Positions 27,292 through 36,376 of a stretch of DNA of 61,623 nt are shown piece after piece. Position numbers and translations under genes: made by a program. Each line of letters starts with the position of its first letter. The first letter of the stretch is position 1. The stretch is from Limimaricola litoreus (GTDB lineage: Bacteria; Pseudomonadota; Alphaproteobacteria; Rhodobacterales; Rhodobacteraceae), in NCBI RefSeq assembly GCF_024159025.1, contig NZ_JAMYXC010000197.1, positions 1 to 61,623 of the forward strand, written 5' to 3'. A model generated the notes under the pieces. That model was not told the origin of the DNA. It made no database searches and was given only the letters and a program-made list of their open reading frames with translations.

Positions 27292-27326
27292 GGGTGGTCT
27301 GCACGCCCACGCCGTGCAGACCACCC
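27292..27326 (-). terminator. 14-bp perfect hairpin right after the small HTH gene
   Basis: GGGTGGTCTGCACG and CGTGCAGACCACCC around a 7-base loop, directly abutting the stop codon at 27327-27329. The position suggests a terminator or processing site that separates the HTH genes from the recombinases; there is no T-run, so a protein-binding site is also possible. Confidence 0.55.
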
Positions 27327-27593
27327 TTACTCCCCGACCTCGCTAATACATTGATTTTCTTCTTCTTTTATTTTTGCTTGGGCAAGGCGGCAGTAAGTGC
27401 GCCAGTTCTCCATCATCGCATCGGCGATGCCTTGGAACTCCCAGATATGGAAAGCGGTCAGCATCCACCGTCCGGAGGCCTTGGACCCCCGAAGTCGCCC
27501 GGCTTCGAGATAGCGGAGCACTTGCCGTTCAGAGCGCTCCAGAACCACTCCGGCTTCGGCTACGGTGAAGGTTTCATCGGGTGCAGTGATCAT
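27327..27593 (-). CDS. Small excisionase/MerR-like HTH protein
   Basis: An 88-aa protein: FTVAEAGVVLERSERQVLRYLEAGRL, then GSKASGRWMLTAFHIWEFQG. This is the winged-HTH layout of recombination directionality factors (AlpA/Xis/MerR-like). The ATG overlaps the stop of the upstream gene by 4 bases (ATGA). As the partner of two recombinases it may steer excision or regulate the module. Confidence 0.75.
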   Translation of the reverse strand: MITAPDETFTVAEAGVVLERSERQVLRYLEAGRLRGSKASGRWMLTAFHIWEFQGIADAMMENWRTYCRLAQAKIKEEENQCISEVGE

Positions 27594-27946
27594 GCCGGCT
27601 TCCCGCCTTCGGCATTTCGCTTGATCTCGATCGGCGACCAGCGAAGCGAGCGCCCAATACGGACAGATGCCAGCTTCCCTGTTGCCGTCTTTGCTCGGAC
27701 GTCATCGGGCGAACAGCCGAGCTCTGCGGCAACCTCGTGCAGGGTCAGAAGAGCCTGTGGTTTCGCGAAATCGAAACACCGTTGCAGGTCGACGGGCATC
27801 CCATCGAACGGCACCGCCAGCGCAGAACCGATGCGGACCGCACTGAGGTCGCCCTTGTCGATCAGCCGATTGATAGTTCTCGTCGAGACCGCCAACAGGC
27901 GCGCGACCTCGCCGAGCGCAAGCGGGCATATGTAATTGTTTTTCAT
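27590..27946 (-). CDS. HTH protein with two excisionase-like motifs
   Basis: A 118-aa protein with two tandem excisionase-type helices: LALGEVARLLAVSTRTINRL followed by IDKGDLSAVRIGSALAVPF, and LLTLHEVAAELGCSPDDVRA followed by ASVRIGRSLRW. A double HTH in one short chain suggests it binds paired sites, such as the inverted repeats on both sides of it. First gene of the minus-strand operon; divergent from the RepA-like gene at 28211. Confidence 0.75.
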   Translation of the reverse strand: MKNNYICPLALGEVARLLAVSTRTINRLIDKGDLSAVRIGSALAVPFDGMPVDLQRCFDFAKPQALLTLHEVAAELGCSPDDVRAKTATGKLASVRIGRSLRWSPIEIKRNAEGGKPA

Positions 27947-28034
27947 AGTTTTTCCCGTGTTTTGGTTGCTTCATGTCAGACTTAGGGAAAAACAGATCGC
28001 CCCCAAAATACGTGGCGAAAAGGTGCAGCTTTCA

Positions 28035-28090
28035 GCCCGGCGGACATACAGACACTCCCCCTTCAGGGGGTGTCTGTATGTCCGCCGGGC
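28035..28090. repeat. Near-perfect 56-base palindrome between divergent operons
   Basis: 21-base perfect arms (28035-28055 starting GCCCGGCGGACATACAGACA; 28070-28090) continue into CCCCC/GGGGG with one bulged T, leaving a loop of 4 bases. It sits in the 264-base divergent gap between the HTH operon and the RepA-like gene. Such a structure could be a replication origin hairpin, a folded recombination site or a strong operator. Confidence 0.88.
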
Positions 28091-28162
28091 GCGATGCATG
28101 ACCGACTAAACTTTTTCTTGTTTCGGTTTTTCGACGTCCACCGGCCGGACCTATTTCCGGAC

Positions 28163-28179
28163 TGTCCGCGAGACGGACA
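28163..28179. repeat. Short hairpin upstream of the RepA-like gene
   Basis: TGTCCG and CGGACA around a 5-base loop, 32 bases before the RepA-like start. The GTCCG core is also in the arms of the large palindrome (28035-28090), so the two may bind the same factor. Confidence 0.45.
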
Positions 28180-28210
28180 ATCTCACAATCAGCCATGAAG
28201 GACGGCAAAA

Positions 28211-29311
28211 ATGCAGAACATCCATCCTATCCCCGCAGCCCCTCTCGATTTCGATGACCTCTACCGGGACGCCAGGGTCCACACCCCGAACCTCAACTGG
28301 AATTACGCCGCGAAGGGGTGGCTGCGCCGCGGTGAGACTTCGGTGCTCTTCGGCCCGTCCAACTCGGGGAAGTCGGCGTTGGTGTGTCACCTTGGGAACT
28401 GCATCGTCACCCACCAACCCTTCTTCGGGGCCAGGGTGCGCCAAGGCATCGTTCTCCATGTCGGAGCCGAAGCTCCGGAATCGGTGCTGGATCGCATGCA
28501 TGCTTTCGATTTGCGCGGTGCTACCGGGGCACTTCCGTATGTCGTGCGCATGAAGCCTGTTGACCTATCCATGCGGAACCAAGTCGACAACTTCGTCGCC
28601 GAGCTTGAGCAGCTGCGCCGCGATCGCAGCCAGCCGATCGTCCTGATCGTGTTCGACACGTTGGCGCGTTCCATCGGAACCACGGACGAGAATTGCGCCG
28701 GCGCGATGACGGGTATCGCCGATAGCGCTGGTCACATTGCACGCCAGATCGATGCCCATGTGATGCTTGTTCATCATACGGGGAAGGACGCCGAACGGGG
28801 CGGCCGCGGAAGCTCCGCGTTGCGGGGGGCCGTTGATACCGAGATTTCGCTCTGCCCGCACAAGGGGGCGATCGTGCGAGTGACCCACGAAAAGCAAAGG
28901 TCCATGCAAAAAGGCGAAGCGCACTACTTCGAGACTAAGGCTTTCATCCTGGGCCAGGATGAGGATGGCGACGACCGCACCACCGTCATGGCGGTCGAGA
29001 GCAGCAAGCCGTCGGAGAAAGATAGCGCGGACAACCGCAACGCTGCGTCGAAGTATGACACCGCGGTTCTGACCGCGCTCCACATCCGCCGCCTCATGGG
29101 CGCCCGCGGGGCTGTCCCATTCAATGCGCGTTACATCCTTGAAAGCGTTCCGCCAGAGATCTTCGGGTCGATGACGGACGAAAACCGCATGGCCACCATC
29201 CGTCGCGTGCTTTTCCGCCTTTCCGAACAGGAATCGCCTGCTGTCCAGAAGGCCGGCAAGGACTGGCAGCTGACGAGCAAGGACGGCCACGACGAGCCCC
29301 GTCGGTCCTAA
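28211..29311 (+). CDS. RepA-like AAA ATPase (replicative helicase-type)
   Basis: A 366-aa protein with Walker A LFGPSNSGKSALV near residue 48, Walker B LIVFDTLARSIG near 152, and the downstream set VMLVHHTGKDAERGGRGSSALRGAVDTEI. This is the RecA-fold RepA/AAA_25 type found in plasmids (RSF1010 RepA-like) and in integrative elements. The C-terminal 80 residues look like a winged helix. AAGGA lies 7 bases before the ATG. It opens the plus-strand operon with the KfrA-like gene, suggesting the nested module has, or once had, its own replication. Confidence 0.82.
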   Translation: MQNIHPIPAAPLDFDDLYRDARVHTPNLNWNYAAKGWLRRGETSVLFGPSNSGKSALVCHLGNCIVTHQPFFGARVRQGIVLHVGAEAPESVLDRMHAFDLRGATGALPYVVRMKPVDLSMRNQVDNFVAELEQLRRDRSQPIVLIVFDTLARSIGTTDENCAGAMTGIADSAGHIARQIDAHVMLVHHTGKDAERGGRGSSALRGAVDTEISLCPHKGAIVRVTHEKQRSMQKGEAHYFETKAFILGQDEDGDDRTTVMAVESSKPSEKDSADNRNAASKYDTAVLTALHIRRLMGARGAVPFNARYILESVPPEIFGSMTDENRMATIRRVLFRLSEQESPAVQKAGKDWQLTSKDGHDEPRRS

Positions 29312-29366
29312 TTTCTTTCGTCTTGGAAGCGATCAACCAACCTTCTTCACACAAGCAACGCTCAGG

Positions 29367-29385
29367 CCGGGTTTGACAAACCCGG
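29367..29385 (+). promoter_or_regulatory. Operator-like inverted repeat before the KfrA-like gene
   Basis: CCGGGTTT, GAC, AAACCCGG: perfect 8-base arms, followed by a second copy of GGTTTGACA. It lies 27 bases before the start at 29413. KfrA-type proteins repress their own promoters, so this is a likely binding site (inference). Confidence 0.5.
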
Positions 29386-29412
29386 TTTGACAATTCGAAA
29401 GGCAAAATCGCC

Positions 29413-30087
29413 ATGGAAAAGTCAAAGCATACCAAAAGCAGCAGTGGTGGTCGTCCACTCAGCTACGACCCAGACCTCGTCCACAATATCATTACGAAGG
29501 GTCTCGCTGAGGGCATGTCCCTCACCGATCTCAGCCTGGGCTACGTGAAGGAGAAGCTGCGGGAGGAACACGGCGTCACGGACACAATTCGGAAAGAAGC
29601 ACTGGAGGCTCTGGTCAAAGCCGCTCATGCGGAGATCACCGAGGCAAAAAATCAGGCGCTTTTGGCGACCCTGCCCAACGAGATCTCTGCCGCCGTTTCG
29701 ACTGCGATGGCGGCCACCGAGCGTGAGATCATGTTGGTGGTGGCTCGGCAGCACTCGACGTCGCAAGCCATGGCCGATCGGAAATGCGAGGAGCTCCGCA
29801 CTGACAAGCGGAATGCGCAGTATCGCGTGATTGAGCTTGAGAGCGAACTCGCCGAGGAAAAGGCCGCGCGCAAGGAGATCGCGGAAGAACGGGAATTGCT
29901 GATCGAAGAATTGGCGAAAGTGCGGGAAGGCCTCCGGATTGCACGCACGGACATGGAACGCATCAGCTCCGAGCCCGCCGGTGTCGATCGCCTCCTCGCA
30001 GAATTGCGCAATCCGAAAATTCGCGATGACATCCGTGCAACCCTGTCCGAAATAATCATTCAACAAACGCCTTCGACTGGTAGCTAA
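29413..30087 (+). CDS. KfrA-like DNA-binding coiled-coil protein
   Basis: A 224-aa protein. The N-terminus is polar, with an HTH-like segment (MSLTDLSLGYVKEKLREEHG VTDTIRKEALEALV, read in two pieces). A long coiled coil follows at about 120-185 (RVIELESELAEEKAARKEIA and onward). This is the build of KfrA plasmid proteins, which bind DNA and help segregation. It follows the RepA-like gene by 100 bases on the same strand. Confidence 0.65.
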   Translation: MEKSKHTKSSSGGRPLSYDPDLVHNIITKGLAEGMSLTDLSLGYVKEKLREEHGVTDTIRKEALEALVKAAHAEITEAKNQALLATLPNEISAAVSTAMAATEREIMLVVARQHSTSQAMADRKCEELRTDKRNAQYRVIELESELAEEKAARKEIAEERELLIEELAKVREGLRIARTDMERISSEPAGVDRLLAELRNPKIRDDIRATLSEIIIQQTPSTGS

Positions 30088-30147
30088 CTGCCTCACTAAT
30101 GCATGAGAAAACGCTTGCTCTCCTGAGGTGGCTCGTTCTCACTCCCG

Positions 30148-30203
30148 GCATGTAAACGAAACGGCTACTGAGGCACTCTCGGTAGCCGTTGGTTTCTACA
30201 TGC
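30148..30203. terminator. Imperfect inverted repeat between convergent genes
   Basis: GCATGTA/TACATGC at the outside and AACGGCTAC/GTAGCCGTT inside, separated by small mismatches and a 13-base loop. It lies between the stops of the KfrA-like gene (30087) and the giant ATPase (30247), the expected place for a bidirectional terminator. Confidence 0.55.
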
Positions 30204-30246
30204 ACATTGATCGGAACTGCATGAACTCGGAGAGGAGGTTAGAACC

Positions 30247-33200
30247 TCAAACCTTTCCCCCGAGGCGGGAGGCAATCAACTCACCGAAATCCGAACGGCG
30301 TATGCGTTTGGTTTTCGGGTTCCAGGTCGTAATCAGCCCGGTCGCGAGCAGATCGGGACCATGTGTGACCAAGTCGGCCCCCGTCTCTTCGCGGATTATG
30401 TCGTTGAGAGCCTCGTAATCTCCGGGGTCCTTGGTATCCTCAATGAGCGCGAGGGCCTTTCCGATGGCGCCGCGTGCGATCGCATCGGGAACCCGGATGT
30501 TGGCCGACCAGCTCTCAAACGTATCGGCGATCGTGCCGCGCGGCCGGGCAAGCTCCGCTACGAGCTTCACCGTATCTCCGGGGATGCCCCCGGTCGCCGA
30601 AAGGATCTTCGTGCGCAGATCAGGTGTATCGAGCTCGGTATGGTCGATATTGCTGAGATGGACGCGCAGCATCTCTGCGCCCCAGGGCGCAAGGAACTCT
30701 GTTTGCTGCTCCCGGCGATTGGCCAGGGCCCGCATTTCGGGATCGGATGCGTCGAGAAGGAGGATGGGCCGCACCTGGCCATCGAGAACGGCCGGCTGGC
30801 GCTCGAGCCATCCGAGTTCTTCGTTGGCCTGTGCCGCGGAGGTCGGCGTGTGCACGATGATGCGGGGGCGGTTGTCGCTCTTGCGCACTTTGTCGAGGAT
30901 CGGACGAATGTCGCGGCGATCCTCGGTGACGAGGATCTCGGCGTCGTTCCTGCCAAGACCCGGGAGCTGGCTGACCGCCGCGATCCGTTTGAGGGCCATG
31001 CCAACCTTCTTCAGTCCGAGGACATCGAGCCCGCAGACGATCTGCGCGGGGGCGCCATCCGGATCGAGAAGGCGCTCGATCTGGAAGTCGGTGATGGGCG
31101 CATAGGGCAGTTCCAAGTCGGCCGCCGAGATCGACTTTCCGGGCGCGGCGTAGCGGCGCCGGTGGATCGTTCGGTCGTAGGAGACTGTGGGGTCCTTTTC
31201 CTGGATCTGAAGCAGCGCGGTTTCGATGTCCTCCCGGCTGCCCAGCATCGCGGCGACCTGCCGGGTGCGCAGACAGTAGGTGAAGAGGTTCGTGCCCGGG
31301 ATGGGGACGCGCCCAAGAACACCCAAGTCGAAAAGCTCGTCGAGCAGGGCATCGAAGGCCGCCTGGGAGGGGCGTTCGGCGTTCTTGGGCCAGAAGGCCG
31401 AGGCGTGCTCGAGCAACTCCGCAGCCCGGAAGCCCGAAACCAGTGCCTGGTGTTCGAACCCTTCCGCGTTAAGCCAACCCAGCGTGTAGGCCACGAGGGC
31501 ATAGCGCGAGTCGAGGTCCAGCGTGTAATGAAACTTCTCCCGAATGCGGCTTTCGATCTTGGAGAAGCCGCGATGGGCGAAGAGCTTCGAGGTGGGGATT
31601 GTCCACAGAGGCCCGTCATCCGGCAACCGGTAGGTTTTTCCGCTGCCGGCGCCGTGAAGCGTGCTCAGAAGCCCGCGGGCATATTCCTGGACGAGGCTGG
31701 GGTAATAATTGGCCCAGGCCAGGATTTCCTCGACCGCCTCGATGGATTCGAACTTGAAGCCTGCGGCGCGCATCGGGGCGATGATGAGGTCATGTGCCGC
31801 GCGCTTGTCGTCCTCACTCTGGTTGAGTGGGCCGATGCAGTTGCCCTGGCCGAGATGCGCCAGGGGCGAGTTCGGCTGGCGATGCATGCGCCGCACATTG
31901 TGCAGGCCTGCGAAGACGACCTTGAACGACCGTCCGGTGTCTTCCATCAGTGCCTTGAGCCGGCTCAGCTGCGGGTAGTCGGCCTTGGTTTCGGCATCCA
32001 TGAAGTTGTCGGTTTCATCGAAGAGGCAGACGATCTGGCTGCCGGGGCGCGCGTGAAGCCAGGCACGGATATCCTGGGTGATGGCATCGGGATCGCGGCT
32101 TGCCTCGCGCACCACGCCCTCGGGCGAAAGCATCTGCTTGAGGTAATCCCAGATCTTGGAGGTATCGTCCGCCTTGCCGAGCATTTTCACATCGTGACGC
32201 ACGACGATCCTGTTTTCTTCCGGAGAGTGGCGCGTATGGGCGATGTGGTTGAGCAGCGCCGACTTGCCCAGCTGCCTGCCTCCATAGACAAGACAGCCTT
32301 GCGAGCTCTTCTCCATGATCGAGCGGATCTCGGCCTCGCGACCGAAGAACATCTCGGGAGGAAGCTGGCCTGCATCGGTGATGTAGGGCTCTACACGCCC
32401 GTAAGGCAGGCCACATTCGAAAATGGTCCGGGCCCGCGTCTCGCGGCGCGTGGCGGCAAAGGCAACCAGAGCTTCGTCGATCAGGACAGCCGGAACCGCG
32501 GTGGCGCGCAGACGCTCGGCAAAGTCGCGCCGCTTGGTCATGTCGGCCACGCCGGAGAGAACGAGGATTGTGGGGATCTCCGCATCGAGAGCCTTGTGCA
32601 CCGTCTCGGGAAGCGTGTCGGGACCGATGAGGAACACCGCATAGCCGCTGACGGCTTTGGAGCCGAAGATCGGCGGAAGAAACCAGCCCGAGGAGCTGAG
32701 ATCACCGCTCTGGAGGTCGCCTAACATGTTCATGCGCCAGGACTTCGTGCGGCCGAGGCCGGTGATGCCATTGATGCGCACATTCTCGAAGCCGATCTCT
32801 TCGAAGAAAGCCCTGATCCTCGCGGCCGAGGGCTTCCCCTTGGGGATGGCTGCGCAAAGCTCGCGGTAAAGGCCGAGGAACTCGATCGCGGCGGGGCGCC
32901 GGCTTTCGTCGGTGAAAAGCAGCCCGTCTTCGGCGAGGGCCTTCTCGAAGCCGGCCATGTTGCGCGGCCAGTCGGGCCCGCTTGCAGCGGTGACGAAACC
33001 GGGGGTGAAGTCCGCGATCACCCCTTCGAGCTCGGCCTCGAAGGTGGCGGCGGACCGCCCGTCGCGCAGCTGCGCGATGCGATCCTCGGCGGCCTCGAGG
33101 GTCAGGTCTTCAACGGCGTCCAGAAGGGCATCTGCCTCTTCGCCATTCTGTTCGTTGCGGTATTTCGCGATCCTCGACTTCTGGTCGCGCCGAATATTCG

Positions 33201-36200
33201 CCTCGATCTCCTTGGCAACGGCATCGAGTTCGGCCGCATAGATCGGGATGTCGTCGAGGTCGTCGAGGCCCGTGCCGGCAGCGACGACCGACAGGCGCTC
33301 GAGCGCGCTTTCACACCAGCTCAGGCGCCGTGCGATTTCCTCCTGGTGGTCGTAGTCGACCTTGGCCAGAAGCTTCATGCGCCGCTGACGGGTCTCGAGC
33401 CCATCGATCCAGCCCTTGGTGAACTCCTTGATCTGCTCGGCGAGGCTTTCCTCGGCGGTGGTGATGTCGTGCCGCGTGGCCAGCCTGTGCGCGACCTCGA
33501 AGGCGCCTTGCGAGACAGCCTGGTCGAAGGCTTCCGCCGGCGTTGGAATCCCGGTGGTCTCGAAGATGCCGATCAGGGGCGCGAGTAGCGCCTCGGGATC
33601 GTTTGCGATCCGGCGCGCCTCATCGGGAAGAAGATCGCGCTCGCCCATGAGTGCATCTTCAATCGTGGCGTAGGCACCCGTGTCTGCCCCGTTCAAGGCC
33701 TCAATGGCTTCGGCGATTTGCTCCGAGAGCCATGTCGCCATCGCTTTTTGCAAGGGGGAAAGGCCGGTCAGGGAGACGAGGTTGTCGCGGGCTTTTTCGA
33801 GACGGGAGTGCAGGCTGGCGACGGTCGAGCGCAGGCGGTCTTCAGACCGCTGCGAGCCGGCATCATCCCTCTGAACAGCCACGAGCCAAGCGGACAGCAT
33901 GCCCAGCGCCTCGTCGAAGTGCCGCTGGAGGTATTCGACGCCTTTCGAATGCAGACGCGCAGACGGCCGGCTGGTGGTGGCGGCATACTCGATCGCCAAG
34001 GCTTCGATATCGGCGCCCGTGCCCAGCCCGTCGATCGCTGCCTGGGCGAGGTGGCGGGCATCGCTGCTGTCGCCTCGGATGGCCGCCATTGCCTTGCCGA
34101 TCAGCCCGGCATCAGAAACCGTATGATGCATGAAGGCAGTGGCGAAACCCCAGCGAGAGCTTTTCCGAGCAGTGGTGGAGATCCAGTTTTCGAGGCGCTC
34201 GGCAATACGCTGCCGCTGCGGGGCGAGCGGCGCCCCGGAGAGCCGGGCGAGCGTGTCGGGGCTGGGCGGGAAATCAAAGTCGAGATCCGCGATCGCAGCG
34301 CCGACTTCCTTGAGGTGTGGACCAAGCGAGCCACGGGCAAGATCGGGCAGGAGAGCCCGCAGGCTGAAGCTCTGCTGAAGGATGGCCGGCCTGAGAAGAG
34401 CGCCGAACAGCATGTTGGCGCCGTTGTCGCTTTTTACGGCGGTTGCCGCGCGATTGGCGATGGTCAGGAACCTCTGCGTGTCCGGGCCGTAATCTCCGTG
34501 AGGCGCGCGGGAGGCCGCCGCAGCGCGCAGAGCAGCCCCTTCAATCGGCCACCGGTGCCGGTGCGCTTCGAGGGCGTCGGCGGCATCTGCCGCGAGGCCG
34601 ATCAGGCCCCGCTCGACAAGCTCGGGAAGAACCTTGGTGGGCAGCGGCGGCTCGATATAGGGGTCTTCTTCGGGATCGGGGGCCGTCGCCGCTTCAAGAG
34701 CGGCCATCTCGAGGTCATCCTCGAGATCGATTTCCTGTTCTTCAGATGTCTGGCTTGCCTCGGACGGGCTTTCCTGGGCCGGAGAATCGACCGGTTCTGC
34801 GTCTTGGACTTCCTCCGCCGGGTCATCGATGGCGACTTGGTCCTCCTGCTCACCCGCCGAGATGTCGCGAGGGGATTGCTCAATCTCCTGGGGCTGAGCC
34901 GGCTCCGACTCCTGGAGGGGTTCTTCATCCCGGTCCCGATCCGTCGAGGCATCTGCTTGCGCGGCTTGGTCCGCGGGGGCGTCTGCTTGTGAAGCCTCGT
35001 CATCCGACGGCGAGGCGTCGCCTGGCGCCGGGTCCGCGTCGACTTCGTCCTCCTCGACCGAGGGCAACTCGGCCAGCAAGATATCGAGCGTGGCCAGGTC
35101 GCGCGCAGTGATCGCATCGCGGATGGATTCTGCCTGGGTGTGCATCTCTGCGACCCGGGCGATCCGGGAGTTCACGATCTCTGCTTCATCGGCCAGGCTG
35201 CGGACCTGGTCGTAGCGCCGGGCCTTTGTGGCCTCCGCGATCTTGGCGTCGAGTTCCGCGCTGCGCGTCTCATCCTCGGCAAGTTCATCGATGGCGTGAA
35301 CGAGATCATCGAGGAGGTTGAGGATGCGCGGCTGGCAGAACAGCTGCACGGTCTCCTCGTCGAGATCCTCGCGCGACATTTCCATGCCGATCTTGGTCAG
35401 AACGGCGGCGATCATGTCGATATCGGCCCGGTCGCGCAGTTCGGCCATCTCGGCCGCAAGCGAGGAGAGGTTCGCTATCGCGTGATAGCGGTCTGGTCCG
35501 GTCTCTTGGTCGAGTCCTGAGACCAAGGCTGTGAGAACCCGGCGCAGCGCGGCGAAATCATCCTCGTCGAGCGGGGTGTTGTGCGTCTTCGCGCTCTCGG
35601 CCTGGATGGTGATGAGGCGCTGGGCCAGAGACCAATCGCCATCTTCTTCGGATTCCTCCATGGCATGGTCGAGCAGGTCGCGACTGGACACGTTGCCCAG
35701 CGACATCTCGTAGACCATTGTGTAGATGCGATCGGGCATGTGCTCGATGAAGCGGTAGTAATGATCGATCGCATATTCGCAGAAGGCGCCGACCCAGAGA
35801 TCCACCGGGACCGGCTCGGAGCTGACGAACTCGGGGAGGCGCTTCTGGAGTGCCTCGTTATTCTTGAAGCGAAGCTTGGAGAGCATGAGTTTGCTCAGGG
35901 TGCGCCCCAGGCGCTTGCGGTAGGATTTCTGGGAGCCGGGCTTGCCGCGGGTTATGCCTGAGCGGTTCTGGACGACCTCCACCTCGAGGGTGGGCATGAC
36001 CCAGGGATTGGCTTCGAGCACATCGAGGAGAGCGTCGTAGAAGAACACCGGGTCCTTGGGGTCGAAATCCTCGTCGCGGTCGGCGAGATTCAGGCGTTCC
36101 GAGATGTAGCGGATGTCGCGCTGGGACAGATGGCCCGCCTCAGCAAGGAACTCGACAACGCCGGGAGCGAGCTCGCGCAGGGGAAAAGTGCGCAACTCGT

Positions 36201-36369
36201 CCGGGTCGATGTAATCTTCTGTCCAGTTCGCATATTTGACCTGGAGCGGATGAAGCCCGTCAGCATCGAGGCTGGCATTCCTGTAGGAGGACCCTTCCCC
36301 AACCACATGACGAATGATGGGGAAGGGGGCGGCGGTCTCTTCGTCGAGCATTGGTGTTCCTTCTCTCAT
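30247..36369 (-). CDS. Giant protein with STAND/Orc-like ATPase core, third gene of the large operon
   Basis: A protein of about 2040 aa. Residues 1-430 are helical and unrecognised. About 440-575 is a highly acidic linker rich in Asp, Glu, Ala, Gln and Pro. About 580-1150 is again all-helical, repeat-like. About 1220-1330 has a Rossmann-like strand pattern (GYAVFLIGPD, TILVLSG, AVLIDE). The ATPase follows: PPEMFFGREAEI, Walker A VYGGRQLGKSALL with Lys1369, Walker B VCLFDETDNFMD near 1451, then winged-helix-like segments. The start is ATG 36369, with GAGG 5 bases upstream; ATG 36351 (MLDEET) also has a good AAGGA. Both lie at the end of, or just after, the helicase gene. Probably a sensor or scaffold; function unknown. 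Confidence 0.85.
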   Translation of the reverse strand: MREGTPMLDEETAAPFPIIRHVVGEGSSYRNASLDADGLHPLQVKYANWTEDYIDPDELRTFPLRELAPGVVEFLAEAGHLSQRDIRYISERLNLADRDEDFDPKDPVFFYDALLDVLEANPWVMPTLEVEVVQNRSGITRGKPGSQKSYRKRLGRTLSKLMLSKLRFKNNEALQKRLPEFVSSEPVPVDLWVGAFCEYAIDHYYRFIEHMPDRIYTMVYEMSLGNVSSRDLLDHAMEESEEDGDWSLAQRLITIQAESAKTHNTPLDEDDFAALRRVLTALVSGLDQETGPDRYHAIANLSSLAAEMAELRDRADIDMIAAVLTKIGMEMSREDLDEETVQLFCQPRILNLLDDLVHAIDELAEDETRSAELDAKIAEATKARRYDQVRSLADEAEIVNSRIARVAEMHTQAESIRDAITARDLATLDILLAELPSVEEDEVDADPAPGDASPSDDEASQADAPADQAAQADASTDRDRDEEPLQESEPAQPQEIEQSPRDISAGEQEDQVAIDDPAEEVQDAEPVDSPAQESPSEASQTSEEQEIDLEDDLEMAALEAATAPDPEEDPYIEPPLPTKVLPELVERGLIGLAADAADALEAHRHRWPIEGAALRAAAASRAPHGDYGPDTQRFLTIANRAATAVKSDNGANMLFGALLRPAILQQSFSLRALLPDLARGSLGPHLKEVGAAIADLDFDFPPSPDTLARLSGAPLAPQRQRIAERLENWISTTARKSSRWGFATAFMHHTVSDAGLIGKAMAAIRGDSSDARHLAQAAIDGLGTGADIEALAIEYAATTSRPSARLHSKGVEYLQRHFDEALGMLSAWLVAVQRDDAGSQRSEDRLRSTVASLHSRLEKARDNLVSLTGLSPLQKAMATWLSEQIAEAIEALNGADTGAYATIEDALMGERDLLPDEARRIANDPEALLAPLIGIFETTGIPTPAEAFDQAVSQGAFEVAHRLATRHDITTAEESLAEQIKEFTKGWIDGLETRQRRMKLLAKVDYDHQEEIARRLSWCESALERLSVVAAGTGLDDLDDIPIYAAELDAVAKEIEANIRRDQKSRIAKYRNEQNGEEADALLDAVEDLTLEAAEDRIAQLRDGRSAATFEAELEGVIADFTPGFVTAASGPDWPRNMAGFEKALAEDGLLFTDESRRPAAIEFLGLYRELCAAIPKGKPSAARIRAFFEEIGFENVRINGITGLGRTKSWRMNMLGDLQSGDLSSSGWFLPPIFGSKAVSGYAVFLIGPDTLPETVHKALDAEIPTILVLSGVADMTKRRDFAERLRATAVPAVLIDEALVAFAATRRETRARTIFECGLPYGRVEPYITDAGQLPPEMFFGREAEIRSIMEKSSQGCLVYGGRQLGKSALLNHIAHTRHSPEENRIVVRHDVKMLGKADDTSKIWDYLKQMLSPEGVVREASRDPDAITQDIRAWLHARPGSQIVCLFDETDNFMDAETKADYPQLSRLKALMEDTGRSFKVVFAGLHNVRRMHRQPNSPLAHLGQGNCIGPLNQSEDDKRAAHDLIIAPMRAAGFKFESIEAVEEILAWANYYPSLVQEYARGLLSTLHGAGSGKTYRLPDDGPLWTIPTSKLFAHRGFSKIESRIREKFHYTLDLDSRYALVAYTLGWLNAEGFEHQALVSGFRAAELLEHASAFWPKNAERPSQAAFDALLDELFDLGVLGRVPIPGTNLFTYCLRTRQVAAMLGSREDIETALLQIQEKDPTVSYDRTIHRRRYAAPGKSISAADLELPYAPITDFQIERLLDPDGAPAQIVCGLDVLGLKKVGMALKRIAAVSQLPGLGRNDAEILVTEDRRDIRPILDKVRKSDNRPRIIVHTPTSAAQANEELGWLERQPAVLDGQVRPILLLDASDPEMRALANRREQQTEFLAPWGAEMLRVHLSNIDHTELDTPDLRTKILSATGGIPGDTVKLVAELARPRGTIADTFESWSANIRVPDAIARGAIGKALALIEDTKDPGDYEALNDIIREETGADLVTHGPDLLATGLITTWNPKTKRIRRSDFGELIASRLGGKV

Positions 36370-36376
36370 CTTTTCC

